From the NCBI GenBank assembly GCA_963816545.1, contig CAWFLE010000001.1:310001-374000 (forward strand): a stretch of DNA of 64,000 bases, given 5' to 3'. The notes under the pieces were generated by a model. It was given only the letters and a program-made list of their open reading frames with translations, did not search any database and had not been told where the DNA came from. The stretch is from Albimonas sp963816545. Lineage in GTDB: Bacteria > Pseudomonadota > Alphaproteobacteria > Rhodobacterales > Rhodobacteraceae. Made by a program: the position numbers and the translations under genes. Every line of letters begins with the position of its first letter. The stretch's first letter is position 1. Positions 35,049 through 45,115 of the stretch are shown piece by piece.

Positions 35049-36703
35049 CCCCGGCGCATCGCCGACCTGAGATCCGATAGCCGCACGCCGCCCAGCGCCA
35101 CGATGGCGGCGGCGTAGACGCCCGCGGAGACCAACACCAGCACCCCCAGCGCCGCATAGCGCCAGACCGGGGCGTGGAGCCATCCGCCCAGCGCCCAGCC
35201 CAGGCCCACGCAGGTCACGCCCATCAGCGCGCTCGCCGCCAGGATACGGGGCGCGCGGGCGGAGAGTCGCGCGTCGGGGCGAACCTCTTCCCCGAAGCGG
35301 CGGGTTCCGCGCCAGAGCATGAAGAAGTTCACCCAGGCGGCCAGCGTCGTTGCGATGGCGGCGGAGGCGAAGCCCACCACGGGCGCGAGCCCGATGGCCA
35401 CGACCGCGTTCACCCCCAGCCCCCATAGCGCATAATAGAAGGGGGTCCGCGTATCCTCCCGCGCGAAATAGATCGGCTGCAGGATCTTCTGGAGCACGAA
35501 GGCCGGCAGGCCCGCGCCGTAGATGGCGACGGCGAGGGCGGTGGGGGTGACGTCGGAGGGGTCGAACTCGCCGCGCTCGAACAGGACGGAGGTGAGCGCC
35601 ACCGGCAGCGTCACCAGCGCCACCGTCGCCGGCAAGGTCAGGGCCAGCGCGAACTCCGTGGAGCGGCCGAGCGCGTCGCGGACGCCGGCGGTGTCGCCGA
35701 GCGACAGGCGGCGGGCGAGTTCCGGCAGCAGCACCACGCCGATGGCGACCCCGATGACGCCGAGCGGAAGCTGGTAGAGGCGGTCGGCATAGTAGAGCCA
35801 CGCGACGGCCCCGTCGAACCAGCTAGCCACCTGACGGCCGACCACGAGGTTGATCTGCATGACCCCGCCGGCCAGCGCTGCGGGGAAGGCGATCCGCGCA
35901 AGGCGCTTCACCTGCGGCGTCAGACGCGGCAGGCGCAGCGAAAGCCCCATGCCCTCCTTCGACGCGGCGCGCCACACGAGCGCCATCTGCGCGATGCCTG
36001 CGAGCATCGAACTCCAGGACAGCACCAGCCCCACCGCATGGCCCTGCGGGTCTCCAGGACCGGCGAGCCCGTCGAAGAGCCCGGTCTCGGCCAGCGCCAT
36101 GGCGCCGATGAGCAGGACGTTGAGCAGGGTGGGCGCAGCCGCCGCCGCCGCGAAGCGCCCGAGCGAGTTCAGCACGCCCGACAGAAGCGCCGTGAGCGAG
36201 ATGAAGAGGATGTAGGGGAAGGCGATCCGCCCGTACTCGACAGCCAGCGGAAAACGCTCGTCCGTCGCGAACCCGGAGGCGAGCGCCAGCACCAGCCACG
36301 GCATCGCCAGATGCGCCGCGATGCTGAGGATCACCAGCACCGTCGTCAGCGCGGCCATGGCCTGTTCGGCGAAGGCGCGGGCCTCGGCACGGCCCTCCGC
36401 CTCCAGCCGGCGGGCGAACATGGGCACGAAGGCGGTGTTGAACGCGCCTTCCGCGAAGAAGCGGCGGAAGAGGTTGGGCAGCGTGAAGGCCGCGACGAAG
36501 GCCTGCGCCACGGGACCGGAGCCCAGATAAGCCGCCATCATCACGTCCCGCACGAAGCCGAGGATGCGGCTCGCCATCGTCCACCCGCCGACGGTGGCGA
36601 AGGAGCGCATGAGCCGCGAGGCGCGTCGCGCCTCCCCGGCCGACGCGGCGGCGCCGGGCGCCGGATGCAGCTCCGGCCCCCCTCCCTGTCCCGGTTCGAT
36701 CAC
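35045..36703 (-). CDS. murJ: lipid II flippase MurJ
   Basis: A polytopic membrane protein (up to 552 aa, 14 helices expected) that flips lipid II for cell-wall synthesis. Characteristic are MRSFATVGGWTMASRILGFVRD, GPVAQAFVAAFTLPNLFRRFF and EGAFNTAFVPMFARRLE. Alternatively it starts at the internal ATG at MRSFATV (about 36610); the first 31 residues are low-complexity. The upstream GTG follows the glnD stop by one or two bases, so the two are coupled. LppC-glnD-murJ lie in one direction. Confidence 0.95.
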   Translation of the reverse strand: MIEPGQGGGPELHPAPGAAASAGEARRASRLMRSFATVGGWTMASRILGFVRDVMMAAYLGSGPVAQAFVAAFTLPNLFRRFFAEGAFNTAFVPMFARRLEAEGRAEARAFAEQAMAALTTVLVILSIAAHLAMPWLVLALASGFATDERFPLAVEYGRIAFPYILFISLTALLSGVLNSLGRFAAAAAAPTLLNVLLIGAMALAETGLFDGLAGPGDPQGHAVGLVLSWSSMLAGIAQMALVWRAASKEGMGLSLRLPRLTPQVKRLARIAFPAALAGGVMQINLVVGRQVASWFDGAVAWLYYADRLYQLPLGVIGVAIGVVLLPELARRLSLGDTAGVRDALGRSTEFALALTLPATVALVTLPVALTSVLFERGEFDPSDVTPTALAVAIYGAGLPAFVLQKILQPIYFAREDTRTPFYYALWGLGVNAVVAIGLAPVVGFASAAIATTLAAWVNFFMLWRGTRRFGEEVRPDARLSARAPRILAASALMGVTCVGLGWALGGWLHAPVWRYAALGVLVLVSAGVYAAAIVALGGVRLSDLRSAMRRG

Positions 36704-36704
36704 G

Positions 36705-39581
36705 TCAGCCCTGGTCCCCGTCCGGCGCGGCCGCCTCGACGGCCGCCTTCAGGCGCGTCTCGATCGTCTTCATCTTGGTCGTCGTCGTCACCTTCAGCCC
36801 GAACAGGTCCTTGACGTAGAACACGTCCACCGCCTGCTCGCCATAGGTGGCGATGATCGCCGAGACGATGGTGACGTTGCACCCCGCCAGCGCCCGCGTG
36901 AGGTCATAGAGCAGGCCGACGCGGTCCCGCGTGTCCACCTCGATCACCGTGTAGAGGTCCGAGGAGTGGTTGTCGTAGGTCACCCGGGTCGGCACGCGGA
37001 ACTTGCTCTCGCGCTTCTTGACCTTGCGCTTGGGCTTCAGCGCCTCCCGCGCCACGACCTCGCCCCGGAGCGCACGGTTCACGGTGTCCTTGAGCCGGTC
37101 GAGCCGCGCGGGGTCGTAGGGGCTGCCGTCATTGTCCTGGATCCAGAACACCGAGCAGGCGTAGCCGTCGGAGGTCGTGACCGTCCGCGCGTCCACCACA
37201 TTCGCCCCCGCCAGCGCCAGCGCGCCCGCGAGCCGTGAGAACAGCCCGGGGTGGTCCGCCATGACGAAGCAGGCGCGGGTGGCGTCCCGGCTCGCGTCCG
37301 CGGTGATGTCCATGGCGACCTTGCCGTCGTCGATCCCGCGCCCGAGGCGGGCGAAGATCGCCTGCGTCTCCAGCGACATCCCGAGGAAGAAGGGCGGATA
37401 GTGGCGCGCCACCTCCTTCTCGGTCTCCGCCTCCGTCCAACCCTCCAGCGCGGCGCGGAACTCGTCCTGCGCCTCGTGCAGCCGCTCCATCCGGCTCATG
37501 CCATCGGATCCGCCGGTCAGATGCTCCCGCGTGCGGCGGTAGAGGGTGCGCAGGAGCTGGGCCTTCCAGTTGTTCCAGACGCCGGGCCCGACCGCCATGA
37601 TGTCGCAAGCGGTCAGCACGAGCAGCAGGTTCAGGCGGGAAGGCGTGCGCACCACCTCGGCGAAGGCGCGGACCGTGGCCTGGTCCGAGATGTCGCGCTT
37701 CTGCGCCACGTCCGACATCAGCAGGTGGTGCTTGACCAGCCAGGCCACCGTGTCCGTCTGCGCCTCGTCGAGACCGAGCCGCGGGCAGACCTCCCGCGCG
37801 ATCTCCTCCCCGACCTCGGAGTGGTCGCGCTCCCGGCCCTTGCCGATGTCGTGCAGGAACATCGCGACATAGAGCGCGGTCCGGTCCACGCCCTGGGCGA
37901 GGATGCCGGAGGCGACCGGCAGGTCCTCCTTCAGCCGCCCCCGCTCGATCCGGTTGAGGATCGAGACGGCCATGATCGTATGCTCGTCCACCGTGTAGTG
38001 GTGGTACATGTTGAACTGCATCATGGCGTGGATGCGTCCCCATTCGGGGACGAAGGCGCCGAGGACGCCCGCCTCGTTCATCCGCCGCAGCGCCCGCTCC
38101 GGGTCGCCGGAATTCACCAGCAGGTGCAGGAAGATGCGGTTGGCCGTCGGATCGGCCCGCAGCCCGTCGCCGATCAGGTCCAGGTTCGCCGCCATCATCC
38201 GCATCGCGAGCGGGTGGATCAGAGCGCCCGAGCGCAGCGCCTCGTCGAAGATGCGCAGGATGTTGAGCGGCTGCTCGACGATGACGCTCTCGTCGGGGAT
38301 GTTGATCCGGCCGTCGCGCATCTCGAACGGCCCGGGCATCGAGCGGGCGGCCCCGAAGGAGAAGGCGCGCACCAGTCCGCCCAGCGTCGGGCGCTTCTTG
38401 ACGTGCTGCGCCTCCAGCGCCGCCAGGAACAGGCGCGTCAGCTCCCCCACGGCCTTGGCGTGCTGGAAGTAGCGGTGCATGAACCGCTCCACCGCGCGTT
38501 GGCCGCCGGCGTCTTCGAAGCTCATGCGGCGGGCGACGTCCACCTGCATGTCGAAGCTCAGCAGCTCGTTGGCGCGGCCCGACAGGTAGTGGAGGTGGCA
38601 GCGCACCGTCCAAAGGAACGCCTCCGCCTCCGCGAAGCGGTCCACCTCGTCGTCGGTGAAGACGCCCTTTTCCGCGAGGTCGCGCGGCGAGGAGGCGTGG
38701 TACAGATACTTCGCGATCCACCACAGCGTCTGGAGGTCGCGCAGCCCGCCCTTCCCCTCCTTCACGTTCGGCTCCAGCAGGTAGCGCGAGCCGCCGTGCC
38801 GCTCATGCCGCTGGTCTCGCTCCTCCAGCTTCGCCTCCACGAATTCGGAGCCGGTGCGGGAGAACAACTCGTCCCACAGCCGCTGGTCCAGCGTCTCCGC
38901 CAGCCGGTGGTCGCCGGAGATGAAGCGGTGCTCCAGCAGCGCGGTGCGGATGGTGACGTCCGACTTCCCCAGCCGCAGGCAATCGTCGCAGGTGCGGGTG
39001 GAATGGCCGACCTTCAGCTTCAGGTCCCACAGCAGGTAGAGGACCGACTCCACCAGGCTCTCGACCCAGGGCGTCTGCTTCCAGTGAGTGAGAAACAGCA
39101 GGTCCACATCGGAATAGGGCGCCATCTCGAAGCGCCCGTAGCCGCCGACCGCGAGGACGGCGAGCCGCTCCCCCTCGGTCGGGTTGGGGTTTGGGTGAAG
39201 CCAGCGCTGGGCCACCTCCAGGGCCAGCCTGACCACCTCGTCCGTCAGCCACGCGATGGACCGGGAGGCGGAGGAGCCCGACCAGGGCCGGCTCTCGAAC
39301 GCCTCCCGGATCGCCTCGTGCCCGCCCTCGAGCGCGGCCTTGAGGATCTGCGCGCATTCCCGGCGCAGCTCGTCCCGGCCGCCGCCCGCGCCGTTCTCCA
39401 TCGCCGAGGAGAGGCGGGCGAGGACGGAGCCGGCGTCGAGGATCTCGGATGCCGGGCGCACCAGCACTTCGGAGGGCCCGCCCGCCGCCTCCGCCGGAAT
39501 CGCCTCCCACGCCGCGCGGGCCGCCTTGCGACGCGCGACCGGGTCGTTGGCTGCGGGTGCGGCGGGCGAGCCGGAGGTCAT
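36705..39581 (-). CDS. glnD: bifunctional uridylyltransferase/uridylyl-removing enzyme GlnD
   Basis: A 958-aa nitrogen sensor that uridylylates and deuridylylates PII in response to glutamine. It has a nucleotidyltransferase motif VGGYGRFEMAPYSDVDLLFL, a GlnD-type linker, an HD hydrolase site (AMFLHDIGKGRERDHSEVG) and two C-terminal ACT domains (DHPGLFSRLAGALALAGAN; RDRVGLLYDLTRALAGC). Full length with no indel. It starts three bases after the LppC-like gene stop. Confidence 0.97.
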   Translation of the reverse strand: MTSGSPAAPAANDPVARRKAARAAWEAIPAEAAGGPSEVLVRPASEILDAGSVLARLSSAMENGAGGGRDELRRECAQILKAALEGGHEAIREAFESRPWSGSSASRSIAWLTDEVVRLALEVAQRWLHPNPNPTEGERLAVLAVGGYGRFEMAPYSDVDLLFLTHWKQTPWVESLVESVLYLLWDLKLKVGHSTRTCDDCLRLGKSDVTIRTALLEHRFISGDHRLAETLDQRLWDELFSRTGSEFVEAKLEERDQRHERHGGSRYLLEPNVKEGKGGLRDLQTLWWIAKYLYHASSPRDLAEKGVFTDDEVDRFAEAEAFLWTVRCHLHYLSGRANELLSFDMQVDVARRMSFEDAGGQRAVERFMHRYFQHAKAVGELTRLFLAALEAQHVKKRPTLGGLVRAFSFGAARSMPGPFEMRDGRINIPDESVIVEQPLNILRIFDEALRSGALIHPLAMRMMAANLDLIGDGLRADPTANRIFLHLLVNSGDPERALRRMNEAGVLGAFVPEWGRIHAMMQFNMYHHYTVDEHTIMAVSILNRIERGRLKEDLPVASGILAQGVDRTALYVAMFLHDIGKGRERDHSEVGEEIAREVCPRLGLDEAQTDTVAWLVKHHLLMSDVAQKRDISDQATVRAFAEVVRTPSRLNLLLVLTACDIMAVGPGVWNNWKAQLLRTLYRRTREHLTGGSDGMSRMERLHEAQDEFRAALEGWTEAETEKEVARHYPPFFLGMSLETQAIFARLGRGIDDGKVAMDITADASRDATRACFVMADHPGLFSRLAGALALAGANVVDARTVTTSDGYACSVFWIQDNDGSPYDPARLDRLKDTVNRALRGEVVAREALKPKRKVKKRESKFRVPTRVTYDNHSSDLYTVIEVDTRDRVGLLYDLTRALAGCNVTIVSAIIATYGEQAVDVFYVKDLFGLKVTTTTKMKTIETRLKAAVEAAAPDGDQG

Positions 39582-39584
39582 GCG

Positions 39585-40850
39585 TCAGGCGCCCGGCCGG
39601 CCGGAGGCCATGCGCGCGGGCTCGACCACCACCGGGCCGCTCGGCGTCATCTCCATGATCGCGAGCGCGCGGTCGTTCGTCCCGTCCTCCAGCAGGCGCC
39701 AGCGGCCGGTCGCGCCCTCGAAGCCGGCGGGGTCGGTCAACTCGACCCCGCCGAAGGGCCGGTCGTCGCCGCGGGCGCGCCCATCGCGCATCATCTGCGC
39801 CGCCGCCGCCGCCGCGTCGTAGCCGAGCCACGCATACTCGCCCGGCGTGCGCCCGTAGACGGCCTGGAACCGGCCCGAGAAATCGCCCATCCGCGCGGGA
39901 TCGAGCGCGGTGAACCGTCCGCCGGCAAGGGAGCTCTCCCGCCGCAGCGCCTCGGAATCCCAGCCGCCGAAGCCCAGCAGGCGGTCTCCGCCGGTGCCGA
40001 CGCCATGGAAGCGCAGGAAAGAGGCCGCGGCCTGAAGACCCTGCCCGTCATCCGGCAGCAAGGCCGCCTGCGCTCCGGATCCGCGATAGGCCGAGGCGAA
40101 GTCGCCGGAGGTGGTCTGGATATCCTCGAAGCTGCGCGGATAGCCGGTGGCGGGCGAGAGCATCACGCCGTTCGCCGCCGCAGCCTCCTGCGCCGCGTCC
40201 CGCGCCACATCGCCCAGCGGGGTGAGGGGGTAGTAGATGCCGACGGTCCGCATCCCCTGCGAGGCCGCATGTCCGATGATCCGCCGCGCCTGCGTTTCGG
40301 CCAGCAGCCCCGCGATCCAGACGTTGCCGCCGGCGACCGAGGGCGTGTTGGAGAAACTGACGACGTTCACGCCCGCCGCCGAGGCCGCGTCGCCCGCAAG
40401 CGCCGCATTCGCGCCGAAGAGGGGCCCGAGCACCAGCGCGGCGCCGCCATTGACCGCGGACTGCGCCTCGCGCGCAGCCATGGCGGCCTGCCCCTGCGTG
40501 TCGCGGATGTCGAGCGCGATCAGGTCAGGGGTCTCCTGCGCCGCCAGCCGCGCGGCGTCCGCCATGTCCCGCGCCGCCGCCGCGGCCTGCGGATCGGAGG
40601 CGCCCAGCGGCAGCAGCATGGCCACCCGCGCCGGCGCCGAGAGGTCCACGCGCCCTCCGACACCCGCCCCGGGAACCGTTGGGGAGGCCCCCCCCGCGGA
40701 CGCCTGCGCGATCGGCCCCGTGTCGGACTGCGGCGTGGCGCAGCCCGCCAGCAGCCCCGCCGCCAGCAGCGCGCCCCAGGCCGCGCGCGCGGCCTTGGTG
40801 GCGGAAAGGCCTCGGATGCCCAGGTTGTGGTCGACGTTCGCCGCGCCCAT
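39585..40850 (-). CDS. penicillin-binding protein activator LpoA/LppC-like lipoprotein
   Basis: A 421-aa lipoprotein. The N-terminal signal has lipobox LLAGC (WGALLAAGLLAGCATPQSD), and a periplasmic-binding-protein fold follows (VAMLLPLGASDPQAAAAARD, VLGPLFGANAALAG, VVSFSNTPSVAGGNVWIAG). The LppC family activates PBP1A in Enterobacteria, and in alphaproteobacteria the role is inferred. rsmI is divergent with a 75-bp gap, and glnD follows directly. Confidence 0.88.
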   Translation of the reverse strand: MGAANVDHNLGIRGLSATKAARAAWGALLAAGLLAGCATPQSDTGPIAQASAGGASPTVPGAGVGGRVDLSAPARVAMLLPLGASDPQAAAAARDMADAARLAAQETPDLIALDIRDTQGQAAMAAREAQSAVNGGAALVLGPLFGANAALAGDAASAAGVNVVSFSNTPSVAGGNVWIAGLLAETQARRIIGHAASQGMRTVGIYYPLTPLGDVARDAAQEAAAANGVMLSPATGYPRSFEDIQTTSGDFASAYRGSGAQAALLPDDGQGLQAAASFLRFHGVGTGGDRLLGFGGWDSEALRRESSLAGGRFTALDPARMGDFSGRFQAVYGRTPGEYAWLGYDAAAAAAQMMRDGRARGDDRPFGGVELTDPAGFEGATGRWRLLEDGTNDRALAIMEMTPSGPVVVEPARMASGRPGA

Positions 40851-40925
40851 GTTGCCCTCTCGAGTCGGTGGTCCGTATGTCTGGACCGCCCGCGGCCAAG
40901 GCGAGGCCCCGAACGGCGAGGGTAT

Positions 40926-41861
40926 ATGAGGGCAAACGGCGGCGGCAGAAAGGCGCGGGAGGTTTCCGGGCCGAAGGATGCGGCATCTTCGCCACGGACC
41001 GAGGACGCCGAGCGACCGCTGGACCCCGGGCTGCACCTCGTCGCAACCCCCATCGGCAACGCGGCGGACATCACTTTGCGGGCGCTCGACACGCTCCGCC
41101 GCGCCGACGCGCTGGCGGCCGAGGACACCCGGACGCTGCGCCGGCTGATGGACATCCACGGCATTCCGCTCGGCGGCCGTCCGCTGCTTTCTTACCACGA
41201 CCGCAACGGCGAATCGGCGCGGCCCGGGCTGCTGGCGCTGCTGCGCGAGGGGCGCAGCCTCGCGCTCGCCTCCGACGCCGGCACGCCGCTGATCGCGGAC
41301 CCCGGCTACAAGCTGGTGCGCGCGGCGGCGGCGGAGGACCTGCCCGTCACCGCCCTGCCCGGCCCGAGCGCGGCGCTCGCCGCCCTTTGCCTGTCGGGCC
41401 TCCCCACGGACCGCTTCCTGTTCGCGGGCTTCCTGCCGCCGAAATCCTCCGCCAGACGCTCCGCGCTCATCGAACTGGCGGGGCTGCGCGCCACCCTCGT
41501 CTTTCTGGAAAGCCCCCGTCGCGCGGCGGCGGCGCTCATGGACATGGCCCAGACGCTCGGCGGAACGCGCGAGGCGGCCCTGTGCCGCGAACTGACCAAG
41601 CGCTTCGAGGAGGTCCGCCGCGGACCCCTGCAGGACCTTGCCGAGGCGCTGGCGGAGGAGGACGCCCCTCGCGGCGAGGTCGTCCTCGTCATCGGCCCGC
41701 CCGGAGAGGCCGAGGGCCCGGCGGAGGCGGATCTCGACGCGATGCTCGCGGAGGCGCTCGCGCGGAGTTCGGTCAAGGATGCCGTGCGGGAGGTGCAGGA
41801 GGCGACGGGCCTCCCCCGCCGGGACGTCTACGCCCGCGCGCTCGTCCTGGGCGAGCGCTGA
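40926..41861 (+). CDS. rsmI: 16S rRNA (cytidine1402-2'-O)-methyltransferase
   Basis: A 311-aa tetrapyrrole-methylase-fold enzyme. It has LHLVATPIGNAADITLRALD, ADALAAEDTRTLRRLMD, SDAGTPLIADPGYKLV and ALPGPSAALAALCLSGLPTDRFLFAGFLP. The first 35 residues are a non-conserved extension, so translation may start later. It is followed by yraN and gshB on the same strand, a common alphaproteobacterial order with LppC divergent. Confidence 0.95.
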   Translation: MRANGGGRKAREVSGPKDAASSPRTEDAERPLDPGLHLVATPIGNAADITLRALDTLRRADALAAEDTRTLRRLMDIHGIPLGGRPLLSYHDRNGESARPGLLALLREGRSLALASDAGTPLIADPGYKLVRAAAAEDLPVTALPGPSAALAALCLSGLPTDRFLFAGFLPPKSSARRSALIELAGLRATLVFLESPRRAAAALMDMAQTLGGTREAALCRELTKRFEEVRRGPLQDLAEALAEEDAPRGEVVLVIGPPGEAEGPAEADLDAMLAEALARSSVKDAVREVQEATGLPRRDVYARALVLGER

Positions 41862-41922
41862 CGGCGTTCCGGTATCGTTCCGTTCACGCTTCCCGCGCAG
41901 GCTATGCGCAGGAGGATCCAAG

Positions 41923-42321
41923 ATGTCCGAAGCCGCCCTCTCGCCTTCTCCCGTCCGCGTCCGCCGCGGCCGAACCGCCCAGCACTCGGGCCGCTCCGCG
42001 GAGGAGCGGGCCCTTCGACGCTACACGCAGGTCGGCTGGCGCCTCGCCGCGCGCAACTGGCGTGCCGGCCGCCTCCACGGCAACGGCGAGCTTGATCTCG
42101 TGTTCGAACGCGACGGCTGGTTCGCCTTCGTGGAGGTGAAATCCCGCCGCAGCCTCGCCGACGCCGCCGGCGCCGTCACGCCCGCGCAGTACCAGCGGAT
42201 CGTCGCGGCGGCCTACCGTTTCCTCGACACCATCGGCCGGAACGGGGCGGACATGCGGTTCGATCTCGCCGTCGCCGACCGCGCCGGCGGCTTCGAGGTG
42301 ATCGAGAACGCCTTCGCCTGA
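41923..42321 (+). CDS. YraN family (UPF0102) predicted nuclease
   Basis: A 132-aa protein with the UPF0102 Holliday-resolvase-like core: GRSAEERALRRYTQVGWRLA, NGELDLVFERDGWFAFVEVK (Glu-Asp...Glu-Val-Lys active-site pattern) and VTPAQYQRIVAAAYRFL. GGAGGATCCAAG precedes the ATG. Activity in the family is inferred from the fold. Second gene of the rsmI-yraN-gshB run. Confidence 0.92.
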   Translation: MSEAALSPSPVRVRRGRTAQHSGRSAEERALRRYTQVGWRLAARNWRAGRLHGNGELDLVFERDGWFAFVEVKSRRSLADAAGAVTPAQYQRIVAAAYRFLDTIGRNGADMRFDLAVADRAGGFEVIENAFA

Positions 42322-42401
42322 GCGTCTTGACCCAGGCGGGGGCGCGTGCTGACAGTCTCGGCGCGCCGGCCCCGCGGCGCGCAGGGGCGGGAGATGAACG
42401 C

Positions 42402-43379
42402 ATGAGCCTGAGCGTCGCGATCCAGATGGATCCCATCCAGGGCATCGACATCAACGGCGACACCAGCTTCCGCATGGCGGAGGAGGCGCAGGCCCGCGGC
42501 CATGAGCTGTTCTTCTACACCCCCGACGCCCTCGTCTGGGACGAGAGCCAAGTGAAGGCCGCCGGCTGGCCGCTGACGGTCCGCCGGGAGAAGGGCAACC
42601 ACTTCACGCTGGGCGAGCGGAAGACGGTGAACCTCGCGGAATGGGACGTGGTGCTGCTCCGCCAGGATCCGCCCTTCGACATGTCCTACGTGACCACGAC
42701 CCACCTTCTGGAACGGATCCCCTCCACCACGCTGGTGGTCAACGACCCCTTCTGGGTGCGCAACTGCCCGGAGAAGATCCTGGTGCTGGACTTCCCCGAC
42801 CTCGCGCCGCCCACGATGTTGGCGCGCTCGCTGGAGGAGCTGCGCGCCTTCAAGGCCCGGCATGGCGAGATCATCCTCAAGCCGCTCTACGGCAACGGCG
42901 GCGCCGGGGTGTTCCGCCTGCCCGAGTCGGACCGCAACCTCGCCTCGCTGCACGAACTGTTCTCCGGCATCAACCGGGAGCCGCTGATCGCCCAGGCCTT
43001 CCTTCCGGCGGTGGAGAAGGGCGACAAGCGCGTCATCCTGATCGAGGGCGAGCCGGTCGGCGCCATCAACCGGGTCCCCCAGAAGGGCGAGACCCGCTCC
43101 AACATGCATGTGGGCGGCCGGGCCGAGAAGATCGCGCTCGACGACGCGGATCTCGAGATCTGCCGCCGCATCGGCGGCGTGCTGCGCGAGAAGGGCCAGA
43201 TCTTCGTCGGCATCGACGTGATCGGCGACAAGCTGACCGAGATCAACGTCACCTCCCCCACCGGTATGCAGGAGCTGGAGCGCTTCGACGGCGTCAACGT
43301 CGCCGCGCAGTTCTGGGAGGCGGTGGAGACCCGCTTCGCCGAGCGCCGCCGGGCCCCGCGCCTCTTTACGCCGCATTAA
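42402..43379 (+). CDS. gshB: glutathione synthetase
   Basis: A 325-aa ATP-grasp enzyme joining glycine to gamma-glutamylcysteine. MSLSVAIQMDPIQGIDINGD is the typical start. RQDPPFDMSYVTTTHLLE, LKPLYGNGGAGVFRL and INVTSPTGMQELERFDG are signature blocks. No indel. GGGCGGGAG lies upstream. Provides glutathione for the GST at 25638. Confidence 0.97.
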   Translation: MSLSVAIQMDPIQGIDINGDTSFRMAEEAQARGHELFFYTPDALVWDESQVKAAGWPLTVRREKGNHFTLGERKTVNLAEWDVVLLRQDPPFDMSYVTTTHLLERIPSTTLVVNDPFWVRNCPEKILVLDFPDLAPPTMLARSLEELRAFKARHGEIILKPLYGNGGAGVFRLPESDRNLASLHELFSGINREPLIAQAFLPAVEKGDKRVILIEGEPVGAINRVPQKGETRSNMHVGGRAEKIALDDADLEICRRIGGVLREKGQIFVGIDVIGDKLTEINVTSPTGMQELERFDGVNVAAQFWEAVETRFAERRRAPRLFTPH

Positions 43380-43427
43380 CCGCCCCTGACGCCTCTTCTG
43401 CCCCGTTCCAGAAAGGAGCGAGGGTCG

Positions 43428-44943
43428 ATGGTCTCCAGATGCTTCAGCGTCGCCTTCGAGGGCATCGAGGCCCGCGAAGTCGACGTCCAATGCCAGCTTT
43501 CCCCCGGCGCGCCGGGCTTCCAGCTCGTGGGCCTGCCCGACAAGGCGGTCGGCGAATTGCGGGAGCGGGTGCGCGCGGCGCTCACCGCCATCGGCGTGGC
43601 GATGCCGCCGAAGCGCGTGGTGGTGAACCTCGCGCCCGCGGATATGCCGAAGGAGGGCGCGCATTTCGACCTGCCCATTGCGCTCGCCCTGCTGGCGGAA
43701 ATGGGGGTGGTTCCGGCCGACGCCGCCGCAGACACCCTGGCCATGGGCGAGCTGGGCCTGGACGGCCGCCTCGCCGCCGTTCCGGGCGTGCTGCCCGCCG
43801 CGATCCATGCGGCGGCGACGGGGCGCACGCTGATCTGCCCGCAGCCGAACGGGCCGGAGGCGGCGGTGGTCGGCGCCGCCGACATCGCGGCCCCGGAATC
43901 GATGGTGTCGCTGGTCAACCACCTCACCGGCCGCCAGGCTCTGCCGCGCCCCGAGCCGGCGGAGGAGGACGTCCGCCTCGTGGTCCGGGACCTCGCCGAC
44001 GTGAAGGGGCAGGAGAAGGCGCGTCGCGCGCTGGAGATCGCCGCGGCGGGCGGCCACAGCCTGCTTTTCGTCGGCCCCCCGGGGGTCGGCAAGTCCATGC
44101 TCGCCCGCCGTCTCCCCGGCATCCTGCCCCCCCTCACGCCCGAGGAGGCGCTGGAGCTGTCGATGATCCGGTCGGTGGCCGGCGTGCTCGAGGATGGCCG
44201 GCTCTCCCGCGTGCGGCCGTTCATGGACCCGCACCACTCCGCCTCGATGGCGGCGCTGGTGGGCGGCGGGCGGCGGGCGCTGCCCGGCGAGATCAGCCTC
44301 GCCCATAACGGCGTGCTCTTCCTCGACGAGCTGGCGGAGTTCCAGCGCGGCGTGCTCGAATTCCCTTCGCCAGCCGCTGGAGACGGGGGTCACCGTCGTC
44401 GCCCGCGCCAACGCCCATGTGCGCTACCCCAGCCGCGTGCAGCTCATCGCGGCCATGAACCCATGCCGCTGCGGGAATCTGTCGCTGCCGGGCCGCGCCT
44501 GCTCCCGCGCTCCGAAATGCGCGCTCGACTACCAGGCGAAGATCTCCGGCCCGCTGCTCGACCGCATCGACCTGCTGGTGGAGACGCCCGCCATCCCGGC
44601 AGCCGAGCTGAACCGCCTGCCCCCCGGCGAGCCGACGGCCCCCGTCGCCGCCCGCGTCGCCGCCGCCCGGAAGCTCCAGACGGCGCGGTTCGCAGCCCTC
44701 GGCCTCCCGATCCGCCTGAACGCCGAGGCGGAGGGCGAGGCGCTGGACCGGATCTGCGAGATGGACGAAGACGCGCGGGATCTCCTCGGACGGGCGGCGG
44801 AGAAGCTGGGCCTCTCCGCCCGCGGCATGTCCCGCGCCCTGAGAATCGCGCGCACCGTCGCGGACCTGGAGGAATGCGAGCGGGTCCTGCGCCGTCACAT
44901 CGCCGAGGCGGTCGGCTTTCGTCGGGCCATCGTCGCGCACTGA
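43428..44943 (+). CDS. comM: YifB/ComM family Mg chelatase-like AAA+ ATPase (one indel)
   Basis: A 504-aa helicase-like ATPase, needed in some bacteria for recombination of transforming DNA. It has an N-terminal Lon-like domain (GAPGFQLVGLPDKAVGE), Walker A FVGPPGVGKSMLARRLPG, DPHHSASMAALVGGG, Walker B GVLFLDELAEFQRGVLE and a zinc-like MNPCRCGNL segment. The frame breaks near 44362 (GAATTCCC for GAATCCC). Removing one T restores SLRQPLETGVTVVARAN. RBS AAAGGAGCGAGG. Confidence 0.93.
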
Positions 44944-45115
44944 CCCGGAGGCCGCCGCGCCGGCCGCTCCGCCTCTGGGCAGGGGCTGCCCGCGGCGGCT
45001 GCGCGCCGGTCGCCGTGTGGCGACGGCCGCCAGGTGGCGGGCCGCCCGCAACGCGCCGCGAGCCAGCCCTGAACCAGAGGCGGAACCGCCGTCGCGGCGC
45101 CCTCGACGGCGGGCG
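44944..45115. repeat. structured GC-rich intergenic element, copy A
   Basis: It lies between the convergent comM and dapB stops. It shares TGGCGACGGCCGCCAG (45018-45033) and CCGTCGCGGCGCCC (45089-45102) with copy B at 57334 and 57403. The spacing is almost identical (71 and 69 bp). Nested inverted repeats include CCTCTGG/CCAGAGG, GGGGCTG/CAGCCC and CGCGGCG/CGCCGCG. It can form a large imperfect hairpin. No gene seen. Confidence 0.6.

Noticed and set aside
37251..41861. A 1536-codon open frame on the plus strand opposite glnD and the LppC-like gene
   Set aside because: It is the GC-rich antisense shadow of intact genes, low-complexity in composition. Only its 3' end is real (rsmI from 40926).
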